Assembly: GCA_026985375.1 (NCBI GenBank)
Contig: JALSQP010000056.1
Location: 1 to 14,423, forward strand
Direction of reading: 5' to 3'
DNA length: 14,423 nucleotides
Origin: Desulfurococcales archaeon
GTDB lineage: Archaea; Thermoproteota; Thermoprotei_A; Sulfolobales; Desulfurococcaceae
In this document: positions 1-5,425 of the stretch, piece by piece
How the letters are laid out: each line of letters starts with the position of its first letter
Position numbering within the stretch: position 1 is the stretch's first letter
Notes under the pieces: generated by a model
Databases searched by the model: none
What the model was told of the DNA's origin: nothing
What the model saw: only the letters and a program-made list of their open reading frames with translations
Program-made: the position numbers and the translations under genes

Positions 1-874
1 TTAGCCTTGCCCCTCCGTAACTTATTGCTTCGAGATACATGTAGGCTACCTTAGTATTTCCCAGAAATTCAACATAGCCACTAGGCCCAGCATAGATATA
101 TTTCTTTATCGCGTCTGGATCAGGCTGAGTTGAAGCTACCGCCATTGTCTTACTTATTTTCTTAGAGGTTAAACGCGATGGATCCAGCATGTTTAGAAAA
201 TCTGTATTTCCACCCACATTTAATTGGTAGGTCTTGACTAGTTTGCATCCTCTCATGGCTAGTAGTGATGCAATAGTCCTGTGTAGAATAGTTGCACCCA
301 ACTGTCCCTTGATATCATCGCCGAGCACTAGTGTGTTGTTATCCTTAAAGATGGACACGTATTCTTTGTCGCTGGCGATAAACTCTGGTATACAATTAAT
401 GAAGGAAACACCAGCCTTTGCGGCGACCTTGGCATAGAATCTAGTGGCTTCGCTACTTCCTACGGGCAAAAGATTTACTAGGACGTCAACATTATTCTCT
501 TCCAGCTCCTTGACAATTTCATCTGCAGTTGGTTCGGGTTGTGATGATGGTTTGAATACATTGACCATATGTGGGGCGACTCCATCAAGTACTTTACCCA
601 TTCTTACAATGACGTTTTTACACCTTAACTCGTCTGGATCAATAATTTTCGGCACAACATTCGGGTATTCATATATAGCCCGATGAAGTGGTTTTCCTAC
701 CTTATTTTCTGATATATCTATTGCGTATACGATGTTGATATCATCGATCCGCGTTCCGTCGATTACTGTGTGCATTACACCAGTGTCCTCATTTAACTTT
801 CTATAGTATTCTATTGATTGTATGAGCATCGAGGCTATGTTACCTACTCCGATAATTCCAACGTTTACAGTCAT
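1..874 (-). CDS. Inositol-1-phosphate synthase, 3' part cut off by window edge
   Basis: About 291 codons are present from ATG at 874 to the window edge, so the C-terminal part is missing (family members run about 360-390 residues). The N-terminus has an NAD-binding Rossmann start (GIIGVGN, residues 6-12). Around residue 220 it has GGNTDFLNM, a hallmark of the inositol-1-phosphate synthase type found in crenarchaea and Thermotoga. The family converts glucose-6-phosphate to inositol-1-phosphate with NAD. In hyperthermophilic archaea this feeds inositol phospholipids and the thermoprotectant di-myo-inositol phosphate. The gene diverges from the PadR-like gene and the two share an 86-nt AT-rich gap. 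The start is the first ATG of the frame and fits the usual distance to the Rossmann motif. No frame damage is seen. The family call is firm; the exact branch of the pathway is inferred. Confidence 0.88.
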   Translation of the reverse strand, partial: MTVNVGIIGVGNIASMLIQSIEYYRKLNEDTGVMHTVIDGTRIDDINIVYAIDISENKVGKPLHRAIYEYPNVVPKIIDPDELRCKNVIVRMGKVLDGVAPHMVNVFKPSSQPEPTADEIVKELEENNVDVLVNLLPVGSSEATRFYAKVAAKAGVSFINCIPEFIASDKEYVSIFKDNNTLVLGDDIKGQLGATILHRTIASLLAMRGCKLVKTYQLNVGGNTDFLNMLDPSRLTSKKISKTMAVASTQPDPDAIKKYIYAGPSGYVEFLGNTKVAYMYLEAISYGGARL

Positions 875-960
875 CTTTTATCTCCATTAATATTTATGTT
901 TAAAAATATAGGGTTTAAAACTATAAAACCTTTATGAAGAGAACTAATGTTGTGACCACA
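875..960. promoter_or_regulatory. Divergent promoter region between inositol-phosphate synthase and PadR-like gene
   Basis: This short AT-rich gap carries TATA-like stretches TTTAAAAATATA (899-910) and TTTAAAACTATAAAA (914-928). Either could serve either direction. If the second is the plus-strand TATA box, transcription would begin near 943, favouring ATG 961 for the PadR-like gene. If the first is used, ATG 934 would be nearly leaderless. A PadR-like regulator beside its divergent partner often binds the shared gap, but no clear operator palindrome is visible. Confidence 0.4.
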
Positions 961-1293
961 ATGAGCGATGATACTCCGAAACCGTTCAAAAGACTTGTTA
1001 AGAAGCTAACTATCGAGAACTTATGGCTTTATGTGCTAAAATACATGATTACTAGGAATGAGCCTATTAAGGCATATGAGGTTGTACGTTATATTAGGAA
1101 AATACTTCCATATAAACCCGCAACAGTTACCGTTTACACCGTTATATATAGACTTGTACGTGAAGGTTTATTGGATCAGGTAAAAGTGGGTGGGGAAACA
1201 CTTTATAAAATAAGCGATAAGGGAAGGAAAACTTTTATGAATGCTATAAATTTCATAAAAGACCTTCTAGATCTACTTGAGAAAAACGTTTAG
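961..1293 (+). CDS. PadR-like winged-helix transcriptional regulator
   Basis: A protein of about 110 residues that is almost entirely one winged-helix DNA-binding domain. The stretch from LTIENLWLYVLKYM onward gives helix 1, then an EVVRYIRK helix. A recognition helix follows (ATVTVYTVIYRLVREGLL, the PadR-type pattern of a variable tip and YxxxxRLxxxGLL). Next come a beta wing (KVGGETLYKISDKG) and a C-terminal helix (INFIKDLLDLLE) that could be the dimerisation helix. ATG 961 was chosen because GTGA sits 5 nt upstream and the likely TATA box lies at 914-928; ATG 934 in the same frame would add nine residues. The stop is 2 nt before the next ATG, so the two genes are probably co-transcribed. 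The target is unknown; the divergent lipid/solute gene is a candidate. Confidence 0.7.
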   Translation: MSDDTPKPFKRLVKKLTIENLWLYVLKYMITRNEPIKAYEVVRYIRKILPYKPATVTVYTVIYRLVREGLLDQVKVGGETLYKISDKGRKTFMNAINFIKDLLDLLEKNV

Positions 1294-1295
1294 CT

Positions 1296-1880
1296 ATGCT
1301 ACACTATACTGTTTTCTCTGGAGAAATGAGGCGATACAATACATTGAAGTTGAAAATATTCGGTGGAAGAACTAAAGAAAAAGAAGAATTACCCGAAAAC
1401 ATACGTGTGCTCATTAAAAAATACGCCGAAAAACACCATGTTAGTTACCTCCAGGCATTAAAAGAACTCATACAAAAAGGACTAAGATATGATGAGCTTG
1501 AAAGACAATATGGCAAAGACGTTGATAGCAGGGAATTATGGGATAAGAGATTTTATTATCTAAAGATCGAGTCCGGCTACCTATACTATAGACTTAGGTT
1601 AAAAGAAGTAATCGATGAACTCAAGACGCTCGCCATAAGATTTGCAGGAGTACTAGGAAATCTTGAAACATGTTATAAACAATGCGTGAACTCTAAAGCG
1701 CTCGAAGTAGAGCTGAAGAGGCTGGAAGACTTAAAAGAATTCATTCGATACTATCTCGACACGTACGTCATTACAGTCAATAGGGAACTTGAAGAAAAGA
1801 AATACGCGGATGATGAAGACGTAATAAAATTTGTTGAAGAAACGCTAAAAAAATACAAGAAATACTTTATGAAAGAGTAA
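1296..1880 (+). CDS. Hypothetical helical protein, possible ribbon-helix-helix N-terminus
   Basis: Not recognised as a named family. Residues about 14-65 read like a ribbon-helix-helix fold: a short strand (TLKLKIFG), then two helices (ENIRVLIKKYAEKHHVS and YLQALKELIQKGL). The remainder is highly charged, strongly helical and likely coiled coil (YLYYRLRLKEVIDEL, KALEVELKRLEDLKEF). There are no membrane segments and no signal peptide. The Cys pair in CYKQC is unexplained. It begins 2 nt after the PadR-like gene stops, implying one transcript. ATG 1326 is an alternative start, but neither start has a well-spaced Shine-Dalgarno site. The context suggests a DNA-binding or scaffold partner of the PadR-like protein; this is inference only. 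Confidence 0.6.
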   Translation: MLHYTVFSGEMRRYNTLKLKIFGGRTKEKEELPENIRVLIKKYAEKHHVSYLQALKELIQKGLRYDELERQYGKDVDSRELWDKRFYYLKIESGYLYYRLRLKEVIDELKTLAIRFAGVLGNLETCYKQCVNSKALEVELKRLEDLKEFIRYYLDTYVITVNRELEEKKYADDEDVIKFVEETLKKYKKYFMKE

Positions 1881-1940
1881 TTTGGCAAGTAAAACAAAAT
1901 ACATTTGTTTACATCAATTGAAAGTATACACCATTATATG

Positions 1941-1948
1941 TTAAATAT
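1941..1948 (+). promoter_or_regulatory. TATA-like box for the FUN14-like gene
   Basis: TTAAATAT lies about 52-59 nt before the GTG at 2000, predicting a start of transcription near 1970 and a leader of roughly 30 nt carrying the AGGTGA site at 1989-1994. It is the best TATA-like match in the 119-nt gap after the previous gene. Confidence 0.35.
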
Positions 1949-1999
1949 ACTAGGTAAACTAATAAACGATACTAACCATCTAGTACTAAGGTGAGACGT

Positions 2000-2395
2000 G
2001 TGTTCTCGCTACTAGCCATATATGCATATGGATTAAATTCAACGGGAAATGTGACCACGGCAGTACTATCAGATTTTATACATGCCGCACTATCAAACCC
2101 GCATGTTGCAATAGCAATTATCATCGAGATTATCATGGGAATAGCGCTGGGCTACGTAATGGCCAAGATGGCGAAATACATTATCGCGTTTATTGTTATC
2201 TTGATAATCGGTGCTGTACTCAATGTATGGAGTCTGGGGGGAAGCATACAGGATTTCTTAACGAAACTTGGAATAACTGCTCTCGAATTTAAGAAGATCA
2301 TACTCGGATTCTTGGGAACACTAGGCTTACTAATGGTGGGACCCGTAACACTAGGGTTCTTAATAGGCATAATAATCGGATTAATGAAGAAATAA
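2000..2395 (+). CDS. Small membrane protein, FUN14-like
   Basis: 131 residues, mostly hydrophobic. After a short N-terminal part there are four likely membrane segments. The first two are HVAIAIIIEIIMGIALGYVM and IIAFIVILIIGAVLNV. A short amphipathic linker follows (SIQDFLTKLGITALEFKK), then IILGFLGTLGLLMVG and LGFLIGIIIGLMKK. The glycine-spaced GxxxGY in segment 1 and the C-terminal GFLIGIIIGLMKK resemble the FUN14 family pattern (GFxxGxxxGxxKK). This was judged by eye and is tentative. GTG 2000 was chosen because AGGTGA (1989-1994) sits 5 nt upstream; GTG 1991 in the same frame overlaps that site and would add three residues. Function in archaea is unknown. The gene appears monocistronic. 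Confidence 0.6.
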   Translation: MFSLLAIYAYGLNSTGNVTTAVLSDFIHAALSNPHVAIAIIIEIIMGIALGYVMAKMAKYIIAFIVILIIGAVLNVWSLGGSIQDFLTKLGITALEFKKIILGFLGTLGLLMVGPVTLGFLIGIIIGLMKK

Positions 2396-2438
2396 ATCTA
2401 CTCCGAAAAATTTTCCTTACCCATATAATTATTTATCT

Positions 2439-2467
2439 TTATAAAAATTATTTTTCAATACGGGTGA
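2439..2467 (+). promoter_or_regulatory. TATA box and Shine-Dalgarno site of archease
   Basis: TTATAAAAA at 2439-2447 is a good archaeal TATA box upstream of ATG 2475. GGGTGA at 2462-2467 is a Shine-Dalgarno match 7 nt before that ATG. The TATA-to-ATG distance is short, so the leader would be very short unless transcription begins from the more upstream AT-rich stretch at 2422-2434. Confidence 0.4.
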
Positions 2468-2474
2468 ATAAGGT

Positions 2475-2927
2475 ATGGCTGCTAAAAAAAGATTTAAATT
2501 CCTTGACCATCCAGCCGATGTTTATATAAAAGCATATGGCGCGAGTCTACCAGAACTCTACGAGAACGCGGGGCTGGCCTTGTTCGAGACAATGACCAAT
2601 ACTGCTTCGGTAGCACCATCGAAAAACTTCAGCGTAGAAGCTGATGGCTTTGATCTTGAGAGCCTACTATATAGATGGCTAGAGGAGTTACTCTATATAT
2701 ATTACAGCTATAATGTAATGTGTAGCCAAATAGTAGTGAAAAGGATGGAGATCACAAGGCAAGAGAATAATGTTTTCAAATATGTTATTAAGGGAATCTG
2801 CTATGGTGAAGAGTTCAATCCAGAGAAGCACGAAGGACGCGTGGAAGTTAAAGCGGTAACATATCATCTAATGAGAATAATCAAAGATGATGAAGGCTGG
2901 AAAGCATATTTTGTCCTTGATATATAA
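2475..2927 (+). CDS. Archease, RtcB tRNA-ligase cofactor protein
   Basis: 150 residues, the usual archease length. The N-terminal FKFLDHPADVYIKAYG (residues 8-23), the central YRWLEELLYI, the GEEFNPEKHEG loop followed by VKAVTYH, and the terminal VLDI are all family signatures. The acidic residues at D11, D15 and the C-terminal D149 are the metal-binding type. Archease speeds guanylylation and turnover of the RtcB RNA ligase, which joins tRNA exons after splicing. This fits a genome whose nearby tRNA-Phe and cbf5 transcripts need splicing. ATG 2475 has GGGTGA 7 nt upstream. The gene ends 2 nt from the convergent archaemetzincin stop. Confidence 0.93.
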   Translation: MAAKKRFKFLDHPADVYIKAYGASLPELYENAGLALFETMTNTASVAPSKNFSVEADGFDLESLLYRWLEELLYIYYSYNVMCSQIVVKRMEITRQENNVFKYVIKGICYGEEFNPEKHEGRVEVKAVTYHLMRIIKDDEGWKAYFVLDI

Positions 2928-2929
2928 TG

Positions 2930-3514
2930 TTACATCAAACTAAAGGCTTCGGCTATTTTAGTAGAGCATCGTTCACAATAATACATTGTCTTAGAATCAA
3001 CTTCAAAGACGGAGTTGCTGAAGCTCATAACACATTTAGGATTACTACAGTGCCTGAGTCCAAGCAAATGCCCTAATTCATGAAGAATTTCTTTCGATAC
3101 CCGCTCGACGTAGAGATCATATCTTTTGCCAGCATATTTACTAGTAGAATAGAGCGCTGGATCGAGTCTTTGAGTAGATACAAAAGCTATACCTCTAGAT
3201 GGGGAGGCTTCGCCAAACACGAAGTTAAGGCCTTCATCGTAAGCATCTATGTATCCGACACCAATAACGAAAACACTGCCATCCCTAAGATCCCGAAATA
3301 TGTTCGCGAGATAATCCAGTATGCATGGTCCAACATATTGTTTCCTAGACCAATCAAAACAAGACATCGGAAGCTTTAGGATCTCGGGCCATACCTCTAC
3401 ATCAATGTACGGCGTGATACTGCTCAAAACCCCGTATATGTTCCTACGCCAATCCTCAATAAAATCAAAGACAAAACATCTAGTCAACGGTACAATTAAC
3501 ACCTTATTCTTCAT
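2930..3514 (-). CDS. amzA: Archaemetzincin (archaelysin) zinc metalloprotease
   Basis: 194 residues from ATG 3514. Residues 145-155 are HELGHLLGLRH, the metzincin catalytic zinc site with the general-base Glu146. The third His is followed at once by Cys156, then Cys161, Cys180 and Cys183, giving the second, structural zinc site typical of archaemetzincins. The Met of CVM just after Cys161 is the Met-turn equivalent. The N-terminus KVLIVPL matches family starts. There is no signal peptide, so it is likely cytoplasmic; the physiological substrate is unknown. ATG 3514 is preferred because GGTGG lies about 6 nt upstream, though GTG 3526 and 3523 are in frame. A TATA-like CTATACTATAC stretch near 3538-3549, just after tRNA-Phe, probably gives it its own promoter. 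Confidence 0.93.
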   Translation of the reverse strand: MKNKVLIVPLTRCFVFDFIEDWRRNIYGVLSSITPYIDVEVWPEILKLPMSCFDWSRKQYVGPCILDYLANIFRDLRDGSVFVIGVGYIDAYDEGLNFVFGEASPSRGIAFVSTQRLDPALYSTSKYAGKRYDLYVERVSKEILHELGHLLGLRHCSNPKCVMSFSNSVFEVDSKTMYYCERCSTKIAEAFSLM

Positions 3515-3593
3515 TCCAGCCACCACTTCATATACCTTTGTATAGTATAGAATAGTGCCGCCGCGGGGATTTGAACCCCGGACAACCCGGTCT

Positions 3594-4153
3594 TCAGCTT
3601 CGCCGGACCGCCCGTGCTAGGAGCCATGATTTTCTTTTATGGCTACTACTAATAAACTTTATCCATTTAGCTATTTCTTCTCTTCGATATATTGCTAGCT
3701 TATAGGCCTTATCCGTTCTCTGTATATGTGAAATTATACTATATCTTTGTTTTAGTACGGTTTTTATCTGCTCTAATAAAATAAGGCTTTTATTAGTAAT
3801 TTCTATTGTAGGCTATTCTGCTATTCCTGGCTTACGGCTAAAGAATATTGTTCCATCCGTATCAAATATTCCCGTATCAGCCAGATTAATGTATTTACTC
3901 TTCTGTAATTTTAATGGAATTGAAATACTTGAGCTCTTTTCCCAATGGAAAACCTAGACCAGTTATTACATCAAATAGATGTTTTGACTTGAATTCAATC
4001 CGATAAGCTTTTGAACGAAATTCTAGCCTAGTTCTTTTCCAATTAAAGTCTTGAATAGGTTGGCTATATGGGATGCATATTCCTTATCTCCTTCAGCTAT
4101 TGTAAAGAAGTACTTGCAATTGGGCCACTATATAATGTCCCATCCCCGATCAT
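3594..4153 (-). pseudogene. Decayed LAGLIDADG homing endonuclease inside the tRNA-Phe intron
   Basis: Four collinear pieces in changing frames match a two-motif LAGLIDADG enzyme of about 185 residues. Piece 1 from 4153 reads MIGDGTLYSGP (first motif core). Piece 2 from 4118 reads KYFFTIAEGDKEYASHIANL and then FKTLIGKE. Piece 3 from about 4040 to 3898 includes AYRIEFKSKHLFDVITGLG and LGKELKYFNSIKI. Piece 4 from about 3893 contains NLADTGIFDTDGTIF (second motif, GIFDTDG at 3872-3852), an in-frame TAG at 3815-3813, then IEITNKSLILLEQIK and a KAYKLAIYRREEIAKWIKF tail. Each change of frame and the amber stop would kill the protein. The last frame stays open through the intron stem and stops at TGA 3596-3594, inside the tRNA anticodon loop. 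Related enzymes spread introns by cutting intronless alleles; this copy is inferred to be inactive. Confidence 0.85.
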
Positions 4154-4268
4154 TATGTCTTAGAACTCGTTAAATTCCTTTATTTATATTAGTTATTTTA
4201 TTTTATGATGTAAGTTATTATAGTAAATAGGGTTATGGAGGAAAAACTGCTCCTAGCACGGGCGTCCA
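3599..4268 (-). other. Archaeal bulge-helix-bulge intron of tRNA-Phe
   Basis: Both splice sites form a bulge-helix-bulge. The first bulge is C4270 G4269 ^ T4268. The 4-bp central helix is CGCC (4274-4271) with GGCG (3604-3601). The second bulge is A3600 A3599 ^ G3598. The inner helix is GGAC (4267-4264) with GTCC (3608-3605), then one unpaired G (3609), then a perfect 15-bp stem. Cutting after the second base of each bulge gives exactly the exon ends needed for tRNA-Phe. The outer helix is weak (about 2 bp), as expected from an unusual position that crenarchaeal splicing endonucleases tolerate. The body is AT-rich compared with the exons and holds the endonuclease remnant. Confidence 0.85.
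3610..4263 (-). repeat. 15-bp perfect inverted repeat closing the intron stem
   Basis: GCCCGTGCTAGGAGC at 4263-4249 on the minus strand is exactly complementary to the stretch at 3624-3610. In RNA it clamps the two ends of the intron together beside the splice motif, so the roughly 620-nt interior can vary without harming splicing. Its perfect state contrasts with the ruined coding interior. Confidence 0.85.
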
Positions 4269-4331
4269 CGGGCGCTCTCCCGGGCTGAGCTACGGCGGCG
4301 CTGTCCGGGATATTATTTTATTTTCTCGGTG

Positions 4332-4339
4332 TTTATAAA
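4332..4339. promoter_or_regulatory. Palindromic TATA box, possibly shared by tRNA-Phe and the nucleotidyltransferase
   Basis: TTTATAAA reads the same on both strands. It lies about 36 nt from the tRNA-Phe 5' end on the minus strand and about 41 nt from ATG 4377 on the plus strand. Those spacings fit transcription starts near 4309 and 4362, the latter leaving the AGGTGAT site at 4365-4371 in the leader. Other AT-rich stretches at 4311-4325 could serve the tRNA instead. Confidence 0.4.
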
Positions 4340-4376
4340 AGTTAATACTGGAAAAAGCTATTCTAGGTGATTAAAC

Positions 4377-5084
4377 ATGATGGCCGTAATCCTTGCTGGT
4401 GGTTTCGGCAAAAGACTGAGACCTTATACAGAAGAACTACCGAAGCCTCTGGTTAGGGTAGCCGATAAGCCTATCTTGGAGCACCAGATAGAGTGGCTTA
4501 AACAGTATGGCTTCAACGAGTTTGTCCTCCTAGTAGGCTATAGGAAAGAGAAGATAATCGAGCACATTGGTAGTGGTAGTAGATTGGGTGTTAAGGTAAC
4601 CTATGTTGTGGAGGATGAACCTCTAGGAACCGGGGGCGCGATAAAAAACGCTGAACACATACTCTCCAAAGACGACAAGTTCCTAGTGATAAACGGAGAT
4701 ATATTAACAAACCTCAACCCTCTAAACCTATTCGAAAAACTAGAGAATGAGCCGAGGCTCGTAGGTGTCATAGCAAGCATACCACTACCAAGCCCATACG
4801 GAGTACTGGAGATCAAGGACGGAAAGGTTATAGGCTTCGTCGAGAAACCCAGGCTCCAAGACTACTGGATCAACGCAGGAGTATATGCCCTCAGACCAGA
4901 AGCACTAAAATACTTCCCGGAACGCGGCGACCTAGAACGAACAGCTTTCCCAGCAATGGCTAGAGACGGCGTCTTAGGAGCAGTAAAATACACCGAGATA
5001 TTTTGGAAGAGCATAGATACCTACAAAGATCTAGAAGAAGCAACCAAGATAATAATCAAGATGGGCGGTAAAATACAAGGATGA
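4377..5084 (+). CDS. Nucleotide-sugar pyrophosphorylase (sugar-1-phosphate nucleotidyltransferase)
   Basis: 235 residues, a single GT-A type nucleotidyltransferase domain without the C-terminal left-handed beta-helix of bifunctional relatives. The nucleotide-binding signature LAGGFGKRLRPYT with following LPKPL spans residues 6-25. LGTGGA lies at 83-88, the metal-binding NGD at 106-108, FVEKP at 154-158, NAGVY at 166-170 and the WKSIDTYKDLE end motif near 210-220. The family joins an NTP to a sugar-1-phosphate, releasing pyrophosphate, and supplies activated sugars for glycans of S-layer proteins or lipids. The sugar and base cannot be told apart here; mannose-1-phosphate guanylyltransferase and glucose-1-phosphate thymidylyltransferase are both possible. 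AGGTGAT (4365-4371) lies 5 nt before ATG 4377; ATG 4380 is the next codon. Confidence 0.9.
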   Translation: MMAVILAGGFGKRLRPYTEELPKPLVRVADKPILEHQIEWLKQYGFNEFVLLVGYRKEKIIEHIGSGSRLGVKVTYVVEDEPLGTGGAIKNAEHILSKDDKFLVINGDILTNLNPLNLFEKLENEPRLVGVIASIPLPSPYGVLEIKDGKVIGFVEKPRLQDYWINAGVYALRPEALKYFPERGDLERTAFPAMARDGVLGAVKYTEIFWKSIDTYKDLEEATKIIIKMGGKIQG

Positions 5085-5088
5085 TTTT

Positions 5089-5148
5089 TCAGATTTTCCG
5101 GCTATCATCACCGCCCGCCTCGGGCTCAAGAGACCCTCTTATCATCAT
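5089..5148 (-). ncRNA. C/D-box guide sRNA candidate
   Basis: On the minus strand the order is box C ATGATGA (5148-5142), a 12-nt guide TAAGAGGGTCTC (5141-5130), D'-like TTGA (5129-5126), a spacer that folds as GCCCG-AGG-CGGGC, box C' GTGATGA (5111-5105), a second 12-nt guide TAGCCGGAAAAT (5104-5093) and box D CTGA (5092-5089). Total size is 60 nt and both guides have the 12-nt spacing archaeal 2'-O-methylation guides require. By the N+5 rule the modified bases would be the U of AUUUU in target AUUUUCCGGCUA and the C of GAGAC in GAGACCCUCUUA. Which RNA carries these targets is not known here. The D' box is imperfect and the terminal stem is weak. Confidence 0.75.
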
Positions 5149-5173
5149 CAATGATAATACATGGGTAAGTAAA

Positions 5174-5183
5174 CCTAAAAACC
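5174..5183. promoter_or_regulatory. Possible shared TATA region for the C/D sRNA and tRNA-Gly
   Basis: CCTAAAAACC lies about 33 nt before the 5' end of tRNA-Gly on the plus strand and about 27 nt before the sRNA box C region on the minus strand. It is the most central AT-rich element between the two divergent RNA genes. The match to a TATA consensus is modest. Confidence 0.3.
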
Positions 5184-5211
5184 CCGCCTATAATCCATAA
5201 AACATGGATAC

Positions 5212-5290
5212 GCGGCGGTCGTCTAGCCTGGACTAGGACGCCGGCCCCCCAAGCCGGAGATCCCGGGTTCAAATCCCGGCCGCCGCACCA
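5212..5290 (+). tRNA. tRNA-Gly (CCC) with C33
   Basis: The cloverleaf is complete. The acceptor stem is GCGGCGG/CCGCCGC (7 pairs), the D stem GTCT/GGAC, the anticodon stem CCGGC/GCCGG and the variable loop AGATC. The T stem is CCGGG/CCCGG with loop TTCAAAT, the discriminator is A at 5287, and CCA is encoded at 5288-5290. The seven-base anticodon loop (5246-5252) is CCCCCAA, giving anticodon CCC and a C where nearly all tRNAs have U33. C35 and C36 are glycine identity bases. No intron is present. Confidence 0.93.
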
Positions 5291-5425
5291 CTTCTCAACA
5301 GCAATTGTAGATCTTGTTATGATTATATGAAATCACTATCCATTGTCACATAACATACAATTCTCATTAGTATATGGCTTCTTAAAAGAACCTTATGAAA
5401 AGCATTGATACATTATGGAAAGAGA
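5291..5425. other. Intergenic stretch between two tRNA genes, no gene seen
   Basis: 135 nt of AT-rich sequence between the 3' ends of convergent tRNA-Gly and tRNA-Ser. There is no box C/D pair, no cloverleaf, no coding frame with family similarity and no strong hairpin. Confidence 0.5.

Larger units (their letters stand above)
3556..4299 (-). tRNA. tRNA-Phe (GAA), interrupted by a 670-nt intron
   Basis: The 5' exon (4299-4269) and 3' exon (3598-3556) join into a complete 74-nt tRNA. The acceptor stem GCCGCCG/CGGCGGC has all 7 pairs. The D stem is GCTC/GAGC, the anticodon stem CCCGG/CCGGG, the loop CTGAAGA (anticodon GAA) and the T stem CGGGG/CCCCG with loop TTCAAAT. The discriminator is A and CCA is not encoded. 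The sequence is typical of archaeal tRNA-Phe. Removing 4268-3599 is the only join that gives a fully paired anticodon stem and a seven-base loop. TTTATAAA at 4332-4339 lies about 36 nt upstream and can be its promoter. The intron position, 30/31, lies inside the anticodon stem rather than at the canonical 37/38. Confidence 0.93.

Noticed and set aside
234..686. Plus-strand open frames inside the inositol-phosphate synthase gene
   Set aside because: Low-complexity Ser/Thr/Leu products antisense to a clear enzyme gene.
3080..3545. Plus-strand open frames of 74-99 codons opposite the archaemetzincin
   Set aside because: They lie wholly within the strongly supported minus-strand gene and show no family features.
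3599..3609. A second 10-nt mini-intron in tRNA-Phe
   Set aside because: First considered because GTCCGGCGAA precedes the 3' exon, but those bases form the inner and central helices of the single bulge-helix-bulge, so one intron explains everything.
3610..4263. 15-bp inverted repeats as ends of an insertion sequence
   Set aside because: No transposase remnant and no target duplication are seen; the repeats pair beside the splice motif and enclose a LAGLIDADG remnant, so an intron fits better.
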